Source: GCA-2687515 sp002687515
GTDB lineage: Bacteria; Pseudomonadota; Alphaproteobacteria; Rhodospirillales; UBA2165
Direction of reading: 5' to 3'
NCBI GenBank assembly: GCA_030745835.1
Contig: JASLNU010000146.1
Coordinates: 1 to 43,677 of the forward strand
DNA: 43,677 bases
Shown here in pieces: positions 15,909 to 23,485 of this stretch. Position 1 is the first letter of the stretch. The number at the start of each line of letters is the position of its first letter. The position numbers were made by a program, and so were the translations under genes. The notes under the pieces are model-generated. The model was not told the origin of the DNA. It made no database searches and was given only the letters and a program-made list of their open reading frames with translations.

Positions 15909-16847
15909 ATGCCTGATTCCACCTCCACCGCCAAAAACGACGCCGCGAAAATCAGTATCTCCGGCGTCGCTTTAGCATGCCTCGCGACCTCCCTCGGCGG
16001 CATGACCGTGGCGCTGACCCGTTTCATCATACCCGAGACCGAGCCCTTGACGCTGACTGCGGTCCGCTACGGTATTAGCGTGATTATCCTATTTGCGTTT
16101 CTTCTGGCGGCGCGGCGTTTGCCCAAGTTCGAGCGCGCCGATTGGCTGCCGATTACCCTGCTCGCACTGGTATTCTTTACCAGCTTTCCCTATTTCATGG
16201 CGCGCGCCCTCGAGGACACGACGGCGACCCGGGGCGGCATATTTTTCGCCACCATGCCCCTGGTGACGATCCTTCTCGCCACCCTCTTCCGCGTCGAACA
16301 GATGACCTGGCCGAAGGCCATCGGCGTGTTGATGGCCATCGCCGGCACCGTGTTCGCCCTGTCCGATCGGGTCGACGAGATTGCGCCGACGGCGCTGCGC
16401 GGCGATATGTTCATGCTGATCAGCATGTTTTCCGCCGCCGGTTTCAACGTCTTCGGCAAGCGTTACATCGTGCGTTACGGCGCCCTTTCGATCATTGCCT
16501 ACACCATGTTGGCCGGCGTCTCGGCGCTGTCGGTGCTGGCCATCATTTTCGAGAGCCCGTTCAATGGCTCCCTCGATTTCGATTTCGCCGGCTGGATGGT
16601 GGTCCTGACCCTGGCGATCCCGGGCGGCGCCTTGATGATCTATTGCTGGGGGCGTGCCCTGCATACGATCTCGCCGACGCAGGCGGCGGTGACCGTGGGA
16701 TTGAACCCGGTGGTCGCCATCGCCATCGCCACCGTTCTGTTGTCGGAACCGTTTTCGATGCGTGTCGTCGGCGGCCTGGTGCTGATCATCGCCGCCATCA
16801 TCGTCGCCAACCGGCGGCCTTCTAAAATCATCGCCATGAGCGGCTGA
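15909..16847 (+). CDS. EamA/DMT-family transporter (10 TM)
   Basis: 312 residues with about ten hydrophobic segments in two homologous halves. The halves begin ISGVALACLATSLGGMTVAL and LRGDMFMLISMFSAAGFNVF. Members export or import small metabolites; here the direction and substrate are unknown. The ATG at 15909 gives the usual family length; the frame is open further upstream inside the amidohydrolase gene but that part is not EamA-like. No strong ribosome binding site, so it may be coupled to the gene before it. Confidence 0.85.
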   Translation: MPDSTSTAKNDAAKISISGVALACLATSLGGMTVALTRFIIPETEPLTLTAVRYGISVIILFAFLLAARRLPKFERADWLPITLLALVFFTSFPYFMARALEDTTATRGGIFFATMPLVTILLATLFRVEQMTWPKAIGVLMAIAGTVFALSDRVDEIAPTALRGDMFMLISMFSAAGFNVFGKRYIVRYGALSIIAYTMLAGVSALSVLAIIFESPFNGSLDFDFAGWMVVLTLAIPGGALMIYCWGRALHTISPTQAAVTVGLNPVVAIAIATVLLSEPFSMRVVGGLVLIIAAIIVANRRPSKIIAMSG

Positions 16848-16905
16848 CAAAGGCGGTCAAGCCCGATATCGTAAGCGCCCTATGGCGTGAACCATTTGAG
16901 AGAAT

Positions 16906-17691
16906 ATGAAAATGACAGGCCGGGTAGAGGGTAAAATCGCATTGGTTTCGGGCGCCGGGTCGGGCCTTGGCAAGGCAACGGCCATGCATCTGGCGCGCGA
17001 AGGCGCGCAAATCGTGGCCACCGACATAGATGCATCGACGGCGGAGGCCACGATGGCGGCGATCAACGGTGAGTTCCAGGGCGCGGCGATCAGCGCCGCC
17101 CACGATGTCACCAAGCAGGCCGATTGGACGGCGGCCGTCGATCTGGCCGCATCCCATTTCGGCGGCATCAACATCCTGGTCAACAATGCCGGCATCAGCC
17201 TGCATGGCGATGTCGAATCCACCGATTACGCCGATTTCCAGAAGCTCATCGATATCGACCTCAACAGCGTCTTCCTCGGCTGCCAGGAGGCGATGCGGGT
17301 GATGAAGGCATCGGGGAAGGGATCGATCATCAATATCTCCTCGGTCGCCGGCATCATGGGCAACCCCAATACCATCGGTTACGGCACCGCCAAGGCCGGG
17401 GTCCGATATTTGACCAAATGCGTGGCCCTCGATTGCGCGCAGAAGGGATATCCGGTCCGCTGCAATTCGATCCACCCCACCTATATCCGCACCCCCTTGA
17501 TCGATCAGTTCGTGCATGATGACGAGGCGCTGGAACGGCTGAGCAAGATGGTGCCGGTGGGGCGTATTTGCGAGACCGAGGACGTGACCTATGCCATCCT
17601 GTTCCTGGCGTCGGACGAATCGGCGATGATGACCGGATCCGAGATGGTCATCGACGGCGGGCTCAGTTGCGGATATACGCCCCGGGTATAG
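16906..17691 (+). CDS. SDR-family NAD(P)-dependent oxidoreductase (1)
   Basis: 261 residues, classical short-chain dehydrogenase. Nucleotide-binding SGAGSGLG, NNAG at about 91-94, catalytic Ser in INISSV and YGTAK (Tyr-x-x-x-Lys). The acidic residue after beta-2 (ATDID) suggests NAD(H) preference. It would oxidise a secondary alcohol or reduce a keto group of a pathway intermediate. The ATG at 16912, six bases downstream, fits the weak GAGAG better and could be the true start. Followed by a 109-bp gap holding an inverted repeat, then hyuA. Confidence 0.9.
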   Translation: MKMTGRVEGKIALVSGAGSGLGKATAMHLAREGAQIVATDIDASTAEATMAAINGEFQGAAISAAHDVTKQADWTAAVDLAASHFGGINILVNNAGISLHGDVESTDYADFQKLIDIDLNSVFLGCQEAMRVMKASGKGSIINISSVAGIMGNPNTIGYGTAKAGVRYLTKCVALDCAQKGYPVRCNSIHPTYIRTPLIDQFVHDDEALERLSKMVPVGRICETEDVTYAILFLASDESAMMTGSEMVIDGGLSCGYTPRV

Positions 17692-17710
17692 AGCATAGTC
17701 GGATTTGTAG

Positions 17711-17738
17711 TGGTTGATCCCGCCCGCCAACTCAACCA
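17711..17738. promoter_or_regulatory. Inverted repeat upstream of hyuA
   Basis: TGGTTGA (17711-17717) is repeated inverted as TCAACCA (17732-17738) with 14 bp between. It lies in the gap before hyuA and could be an operator or a small hairpin. No clear -10/-35 pair stands out. Confidence 0.3.
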
Positions 17739-17800
17739 TCATGGCAGGCTGAAAAAAGGCTCGCCGGGATACGCCCCGGCACCAATAAAAGGGATCGGGC

Positions 17801-19858
17801 ATGCGCTTTGCCTGCGACACGGGAGGAACCTTCACCGACCTTATCGTCGAGGACGACGGTGGCTTAAGCCTTTATAAGGCGCCGACGACGCCCGAGGATC
17901 CGGTGCTCGGCGTCTTGGATGCGCTGAGCTTGGCGGCCCGCGACCGGAAGATGGAATTGGCCGCTTTCTTAAGCGGGGCTGAGATGCTGATCCACGGCAC
18001 CACCCACGCCATCAACGCCATCATCACCGGCAAAACCGCCAGGACCGCGTTCCTGACCACCAAGGGGCATCCCGATATTCTGGTCCTCCGCGAGGGCGGG
18101 CGCATCGAGCCGTTCAATTTCCGGGTTCCCTATCCCGAACCCTACATTCCCCGCGCCCTCACCTTCGAGATACCGGAACGCATCGACAGCGACGGCAATG
18201 TCGCCCTGGCCCTCGATGAAGCGGCGGTGATCGATATCATCGCAAGGCTCGGGAAGATGGATATCGAAGCGGTGGCGGTTTGTTTTCTCTGGTCGATCGC
18301 CAATCCGGTCCACGAAGACCGGGTCGGGGAATTGCTGGCCGAACATCTGCCGGGCGTGCCCTGTTCCTTGTCGCATATCCTCAACCCGGCGCTTCGGGAA
18401 TATCGGCGGGCGTCGGCGGCGGCCATCGATGCGTCCTTGAAGCCGCTGATGGAACGCTATCTCGGCAGCCTGACCGGGCGCCTGACCGAAGCCGGCTTCG
18501 CCGGCCGCACCCTGGTCCTCACCTCCCAGGGCGGCATGATCGACGCGGGGGAACTTGCCGCCGAGCCGATCCACGCCATCAATTCCGGGCCATCGATGGG
18601 GCCCATCGCCGGGCGCCATTACGCAAGCTCGGAATGCCCGGAAGCGAACGCCATCATCGCCGATACCGGCGGCACCACCTTCGATGTCAGCCTGGTGCGC
18701 GGAAACCGCATCCCGCGCACCCGCGAGACCTGGATCGGCCAGCCCTTTCGCGGCCACATGACCGGCTTTCCCTCGATCGATATCAAGTCGGTCGGCGCCG
18801 GCGGCGGTTCCATCGCCGGCGTCGATGACGGCGGTATTCTGCATGTCGGACCGGACAGCGCCGGCGCCGTTCCGGGGCCGGTCTGCTACGGCACCGGCGG
18901 CACCGAACCGACCCTGACCGACGCCTGCCTGGTGCTTGGCTATCTGGATCCCGATTATTTCCTGGGCGGCGCCGTGGCGCTGGATACGGGCGCCGCCGAG
19001 GCGGTCATCCAGGCGCGCATCGCCGGGCCGCTCGGCCTGGACCTGGCCCCGGCGGCGGCGGCGATCGTCGAGGTGGCGACCGAAAACATGGTCCAGGCAA
19101 TCGCCGAGATTACCGTCAACCAGGGGATCGATCCGGCCGATGCGGTGTTGATCGGCGGCGGCGGCGCGGCCGGGCTGAATTCGGTGTTTATCGCCCGGCG
19201 GCTCGGCTGTCCGCGCGTTCTGATCCCGGAAACCGGTGCCGGTTTGAGCGCCTATGGCGCCATGATTTCCGATCTGACCACCGAGTTCAGATCGATCTTT
19301 TTCACCACTTCGGAAGAATGGGACGCCGCCGGCGCCAACCGGGTGCTGGCCGCCCTGGAAACCAAGTGCCAGGCCTTCATCGATGGACCCGGCAGCGGCG
19401 CCGCCGAACACCGGATCGAGTTCGGCGTCGAGGCCCGTTACGCCAGCCAGGTCTGGGAAATCGAGGTGCCGCTGGCGGGCAATCACTTCGATGGCGGCGC
19501 CGATTTGCAAAAACTGGTCGAGGATTTTCACGCCGCCCATCAGGAAATCTTCGCCATCAACGACCCCGATTCGATCGTCGAGTTCGTCGGTTGGACGGCA
19601 TCGGTCGGATGCCGCTTGCGGAACGGTGCGGGTGGCCGGCTTATATCGGGCGGCGGCAATGAGCCATCGGGCAGCCGCGCCATATATTTTGAGGGCGCCG
19701 GTATAACGGATACCCCCATCCACACGCCGGCCATGCTGGCGCCCGGCAAGGAGATGTCCGGCCCGGCCATTATCGAAACGCCGTTCACCACCATCGTCAT
19801 CGACGCGCAAGCCAGCTTCCATCTGACCGAAGCCGGCAGCGTCAATATCACGCCCTAG
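17801..19858 (+). CDS. hyuA: Hydantoinase/oxoprolinase A subunit
   Basis: 685 residues, full family length. The N-terminus FACDTGGTFTD is the hallmark of the hydantoinase-A N-terminal domain; a second ASKHA-type motif IADTGGTTFDVSLV lies near 290 and GAGGGSIA at about 335. The family (hydantoinase, 5-oxoprolinase, acetone and acetophenone carboxylase beta-type subunits) uses ATP to hydrolyse cyclic amides or to activate substrates. It normally works with the B subunit, encoded next. AGGGA about 8 nt upstream supports the start. In a cluster with Mo hydroxylases and UbiD enzymes, it may open a hydroxylated N-heterocycle, but that is inference. Confidence 0.93.
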   Translation: MRFACDTGGTFTDLIVEDDGGLSLYKAPTTPEDPVLGVLDALSLAARDRKMELAAFLSGAEMLIHGTTHAINAIITGKTARTAFLTTKGHPDILVLREGGRIEPFNFRVPYPEPYIPRALTFEIPERIDSDGNVALALDEAAVIDIIARLGKMDIEAVAVCFLWSIANPVHEDRVGELLAEHLPGVPCSLSHILNPALREYRRASAAAIDASLKPLMERYLGSLTGRLTEAGFAGRTLVLTSQGGMIDAGELAAEPIHAINSGPSMGPIAGRHYASSECPEANAIIADTGGTTFDVSLVRGNRIPRTRETWIGQPFRGHMTGFPSIDIKSVGAGGGSIAGVDDGGILHVGPDSAGAVPGPVCYGTGGTEPTLTDACLVLGYLDPDYFLGGAVALDTGAAEAVIQARIAGPLGLDLAPAAAAIVEVATENMVQAIAEITVNQGIDPADAVLIGGGGAAGLNSVFIARRLGCPRVLIPETGAGLSAYGAMISDLTTEFRSIFFTTSEEWDAAGANRVLAALETKCQAFIDGPGSGAAEHRIEFGVEARYASQVWEIEVPLAGNHFDGGADLQKLVEDFHAAHQEIFAINDPDSIVEFVGWTASVGCRLRNGAGGRLISGGGNEPSGSRAIYFEGAGITDTPIHTPAMLAPGKEMSGPAIIETPFTTIVIDAQASFHLTEAGSVNITP

Positions 19859-19868
19859 GAATTAGCCC

Positions 19869-19888
19869 ATGGATGCCAGCCAGGAGAC
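19869..19888 (+). other. Original 5' end of hyuB, cut off by the MITE
   Basis: Ten bases after hyuA a typical hyuB start is present: TAGGAAT, then ATG GAT GCC AGC CAG GAG AC. Joining this to the base following the MITE (T AGA TTA GAC GGC) restores MDASQETRLDGAK, a normal HyuB N-terminus, in a single frame. In the present sequence this start runs into the element and ends at a stop at 20136-20138 inside it. Confidence 0.75.
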
Positions 19889-20167
19889 AAGTCGCCTATA
19901 TCATCTAATTTGCTCCCCTACGATCGCTTTCCCCGTTTCCCCGGTAGGAGGGGAGCTGCGGGCGATGCGGACACATCGTCAAGGCTTCCCGACACCCCGG
20001 GGGGACGGGAAAAGCGACCCAGAGGGCGGCGTTGCAAGGCTCCCGGACATCCCAAATATCCGTGGGCGCACCACTTGTGGTGGATTGGCACCACGGCACG
20101 GCGCGCTCCTCGCCGGAAACCTTGCAACGCTGTCGTAGGGGTGCAAATTAGATGATACAGGCGACTA
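19889..20167. mobile_element. MITE-like element, copy 2, inserted in hyuB
   Basis: Opposite orientation to the copy at 70-338. The left end is AGTCGCCTATATCATCTAAT and the right end, reverse-complemented, AGTCGCCTGTATCATCTAAT; both continue TTTGC. The right target dinucleotide is TA (20166-20167); the left is now AA (19889-19890), most simply one mutation of a duplicated TA. The insert length (277 bp between equivalent points) is not a multiple of three, so it breaks the old frame. The right end provides TAGGGGT, about 10 nt, then ATG at 20152, in frame with the rest of hyuB. Confidence 0.8.
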
Positions 20168-21912
20168 GATTAGACGGCGCCAAACTGGCCATCCTGTCCA
20201 ACCGGCTCGGCGGTATCTGCCGCAAGATGGGCAATACGCTGTTGCGCACCGGCCGCTCTGGCGTCCTCAACCGGGCCAAGGATTTTTCCTGCTGCATCGT
20301 GACCCGCGATTGCGAATTGCTGACCGCCGAGGAAAGCCTGCCGATCCATGTCCTGTCCGGGCCCGACCTGATGGCCCGCTCGATGCACGAATTTCATCCC
20401 GATCTGAAACAGGGCGACGTGTTCCTGCATAATTCGCCCTATCACGGCGATTCCCATCCCGCCGACCATACCCTTCTGATGCCGGTGATCGACGATCAGG
20501 GCGAACATCACTTCACACTCCTGACCAAGGCGCACCAGGCCGATATCGGCAATTCCATCCCGACCACCTATCACGGCACGGCGCGCGACGTGTACGAGGA
20601 AGGCGCGCTGATCTTCCCCGCCGTCAAGGTGGCCGAAAATTACCGGGTGATCGACGATATCATCCGCATGTGCCGCATGCGCATCCGCGTGCCCGATCAA
20701 TGGTACGGCGATTTCCTGGCCATGCTCGGCGCCGCCTATATCGGCGAGCGCGAGGTTCTGGCCCTAGGCGCGGAAGTCGGTTTCGAGACCCTGCACGCCT
20801 TCACCGATCAATGGTTCGATTATTCCGAAAAGCGCATGATCCAGGCCATCAAATCGATGCCCGGCGGCTCGGCCAGCGCCCAATCGACCCACGACGCCAT
20901 CCCCGGCACGCCGGCCGAAGGCATCACCATCACCTCGAAGGTTACGATAGATACCGAGAACGCGATGATCGAGGTCGATCTGACCGACAATTCCGATGCC
21001 CTTCAATGCGGGCTCAATGTGTCGGAAGCCTGCACCCGTACCTCGACGATGATCGGCATCTTCAATTCGGTCGATAATTCGGTGCCCAAGAATGCCGGCG
21101 CCTTCCGCCGGGTGAAGCTGCACTTGAAGGATAACGGCGTCGTCGGCATCCCGCGCCATCCGATAAGCTGCTCGGCCTCGACCACCAACCTCGCCGACCG
21201 GGTGCAAAACTCGACCATGCGCGCCATGGCCGAGATCGGCGACGGCCTCGGCATGGGCGAGATTGGCTGCTTCTGCCCGCCATCGACCTCGGTGGTTTCG
21301 GGAACCGATCCGCGCAACGGCAAGCCCTATGTGAACCAGCTGTTCCTCGGCCACACGGCGGGCGCCGGCGCCCCGCACGAAGACGCCTGGATGACCATGC
21401 TGCACGCCGGCAACGGCGGCATGTGTTATATCGATTCGGTCGAACTGGACGAGGTCTATACGCCGATCCGCGTGCTGACCCGGCGGCTGATCCCCGATTC
21501 CGAAGGCGCCGGTCGGTTCCGCGGCGCCCCCGGCATCGAGGTCGAACTCGGCCCCGTCGACTGCCGCATGGAGGCCGGCTTCGTCGCCGACGGCAACATC
21601 CACAATCCCAAGGGCGCGCGCGCCGGCGGACCGGCGGCCCATTCGGACCAGTTCCGGCGGAAGCCGGACGGTACGCTGGATCGCCTCGAGCAATGTTCGC
21701 AGGTTTGGATCGAGGACGGCGAAACCTTGCTGTCCATCTCTTGCGGCGGCGGCGGCTACGGCGATCCCAAAACCCGCGATCCGATGCGCGTGCGCCGCGA
21801 TGTGGCCGAGGGGCTGGTCAGCCGCGAACGGGCGCTGGAAATCTATGGCGTCGCCATCACCGGGGATATGGAGATCGATCAGCCGGCCACCGACGCCGCG
21901 CGCGCTAAATAA
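20152..21912 (+). CDS. hyuB: Hydantoinase/oxoprolinase B subunit, start supplied by MITE
   Basis: 586 residues, typical for HyuB. The N-terminal LSNRLGGICRKMGNTLLRTG, the metal-site region VFLHNSPYHGDSHPADH, and the C-terminal GGGGYGDP are family features. It forms the catalytic partner of HyuA in ATP-dependent ring opening or related carboxylation. The present start ATG lies inside the right inverted repeat of the inserted element, giving MIQATRLDGAK in place of the reconstructed MDASQETRLDGAK, so only the first six residues are exchanged (for four new ones). AGGGG about 10 nt upstream, also from the element, may serve as ribosome binding site. The body of the gene has no frameshift, which suggests it still works. 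A gap of 41 bp with GGAGGAGG leads to the next gene. Confidence 0.9.
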   Translation: MIQATRLDGAKLAILSNRLGGICRKMGNTLLRTGRSGVLNRAKDFSCCIVTRDCELLTAEESLPIHVLSGPDLMARSMHEFHPDLKQGDVFLHNSPYHGDSHPADHTLLMPVIDDQGEHHFTLLTKAHQADIGNSIPTTYHGTARDVYEEGALIFPAVKVAENYRVIDDIIRMCRMRIRVPDQWYGDFLAMLGAAYIGEREVLALGAEVGFETLHAFTDQWFDYSEKRMIQAIKSMPGGSASAQSTHDAIPGTPAEGITITSKVTIDTENAMIEVDLTDNSDALQCGLNVSEACTRTSTMIGIFNSVDNSVPKNAGAFRRVKLHLKDNGVVGIPRHPISCSASTTNLADRVQNSTMRAMAEIGDGLGMGEIGCFCPPSTSVVSGTDPRNGKPYVNQLFLGHTAGAGAPHEDAWMTMLHAGNGGMCYIDSVELDEVYTPIRVLTRRLIPDSEGAGRFRGAPGIEVELGPVDCRMEAGFVADGNIHNPKGARAGGPAAHSDQFRRKPDGTLDRLEQCSQVWIEDGETLLSISCGGGGYGDPKTRDPMRVRRDVAEGLVSRERALEIYGVAITGDMEIDQPATDAARAK

Positions 21913-21953
21913 ACAAACGTGCAACTAGCCATCTTCAGGAGGAGGAACTCAAA

Positions 21954-22715
21954 ATGCGTTTACAGGATAAAGTCGCCATCGTTACCGGCTCGTCCCTCGG
22001 CATCGGCGCCGCCATCGCCAAGCGCTACGCCAAAGAGGGCGCCAGCGTCGCCATTAATTTCCTGAAAAGCCCGGACCAGGCGGAAGAAGTGGTCAAGGAA
22101 ATCACCGACGGCGGCGGCACGGCGAAGGCCTACAAGGCGGATGTATCGAAGGTCGCCGAGATCGAAAGTTTCGCCGAGGCGGTGATCGGTGATTTCGGGC
22201 GGGTCGATATCCTGGTCAACAATGCCGGCGTCTTTCGTACCGTACCGGTCTTGGAGACCACCGAGGAGATTTGGGACGAGCAGTTGGACCTCAACCTCAA
22301 GGGTTATTTTTTCTTCGTCAAATCCCTGGTGCCCCACTGGCGCGATATCGGCGGCGGCAAGGTGGTCAACATCTCGTCGATCGCCGGCACCGGCGCCTTT
22401 CCCAACTGCCCCGGCTATTGCGCCTCCAAGGGCGGCGTCGTCAATCTGACGCGGGCGCTGGCGGCGGAATTGGGCGTCGATCACATCAACGTCAATTCGA
22501 TCGCGCCGGGCAACGTGGCGACCCCGTTGAACGCCCATGTGCGCGGGCCCGGCAACGAGGAATATAGCGAAATGATGAAGACCTTCACGCCCACCGGCAT
22601 CGATTTCATGGACCCCGAGGACATGACCGGGACCGCCGTCTTCCTGGCATCGGAAGACGCCAAGATGATCCACGGTGAAACCATCATCGTCGATGCGGGC
22701 TGGTCGGTCTGGTAG
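21954..22715 (+). CDS. SDR-family oxidoreductase (2), FabG-like
   Basis: 253 residues. TGSSLGIG (nucleotide-binding), NNAG, Ser in NISSIAG and the YCASK catalytic pair are all present. Arg/Lys-poor beta-2 region (AINFLKS) is compatible with NADP. The start has an excellent GGAGGAGG about 8 nt upstream. It lies directly after hyuB and 14 bp before another SDR; the two are only distantly similar, so they are not a recent tandem duplication. Confidence 0.92.
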   Translation: MRLQDKVAIVTGSSLGIGAAIAKRYAKEGASVAINFLKSPDQAEEVVKEITDGGGTAKAYKADVSKVAEIESFAEAVIGDFGRVDILVNNAGVFRTVPVLETTEEIWDEQLDLNLKGYFFFVKSLVPHWRDIGGGKVVNISSIAGTGAFPNCPGYCASKGGVVNLTRALAAELGVDHINVNSIAPGNVATPLNAHVRGPGNEEYSEMMKTFTPTGIDFMDPEDMTGTAVFLASEDAKMIHGETIIVDAGWSVW

Positions 22716-22729
22716 AGGACCGGCAAAGG

Positions 22730-23479
22730 GTGCTGGTGACCGCCGGCGCGGCGGGCATCGGCCTGGCGGTGGCGGCGCGCTTTTTGGCGGCGGGCGCCCG
22801 GGTTTTCGTGTGCGACATCGACGAAGGCGCCATGGAAACAGCAAAGAGCACTCATTCGGGTCTTTCCGCCGCGCTCTGCGATGTCGCCGATCCGGACCAG
22901 GTGGCGAACCTGTTCAAAACCCTGAACGATGATATGGGCGGCCTCGACGTGCTGGTCAACAATGCCGGCATCGGCGGCGGTGAGGCGGCGATCGAGGATA
23001 TCGATACGGAAACCTGGCGGCGCACCATCGATGTCAACCTAAACGGCATGTTCTATTGCCTGGCCGCCGCGGTGCCCGCAATGAAGGCGCAGGCAAGCGG
23101 CGTCATCATCAACATATCGACCGCCTCGGTACGCACCGGACTGCCGGGCCGCACGCCCTACGTGGCGTCGAAACAGGGGGTCATGGGCCTGACCCTGAAC
23201 GCGGCGCGCGAGCTTGGCCCTCATAATATCCGCTGCAACGCCATCCTGCCCGGACTGATCGACAACGCGCGCGGCCGGGCTGTGGTCGCCGGCCGCGCCG
23301 AGGCGCTCGGCATCAACGAGCGCGAAGCCGAGCAGCAATATCTCAGCTATATCTCGATGCGCTGCTGGATCGATCCCGCCGAGGTTGGCGATTTGGCGGT
23401 CTTCCTGGCATCGCACCAGGCCAGGCATATCAGCGGCCAGTCGATCGCCGTCGACGGCCACATGGAATGGGAAAGTTAG
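22730..23479 (+). CDS. SDR-family oxidoreductase (3), unusual start
   Basis: 249 residues from a GTG start. TAGAAGIG (an Ala for Gly variant of the usual motif), NNAG, NISTAS and YVASK are present, so the enzyme looks active. The GTG start places the first residues directly in the first beta strand (MLVTAG). The frame is open upstream to 22679 and reads LVEDRQRVLVTAG, close to the usual SDR lead-in, but contains only CTG as possible start and overlaps the end of the preceding SDR gene. Either GTG 22730 is right and the enzyme has a short N-terminus, or translation begins at a CTG, or the intergenic region suffered a small deletion. Confidence 0.85.
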   Translation: MLVTAGAAGIGLAVAARFLAAGARVFVCDIDEGAMETAKSTHSGLSAALCDVADPDQVANLFKTLNDDMGGLDVLVNNAGIGGGEAAIEDIDTETWRRTIDVNLNGMFYCLAAAVPAMKAQASGVIINISTASVRTGLPGRTPYVASKQGVMGLTLNAARELGPHNIRCNAILPGLIDNARGRAVVAGRAEALGINEREAEQQYLSYISMRCWIDPAEVGDLAVFLASHQARHISGQSIAVDGHMEWES

Positions 23480-23485
23480 TAAGCG

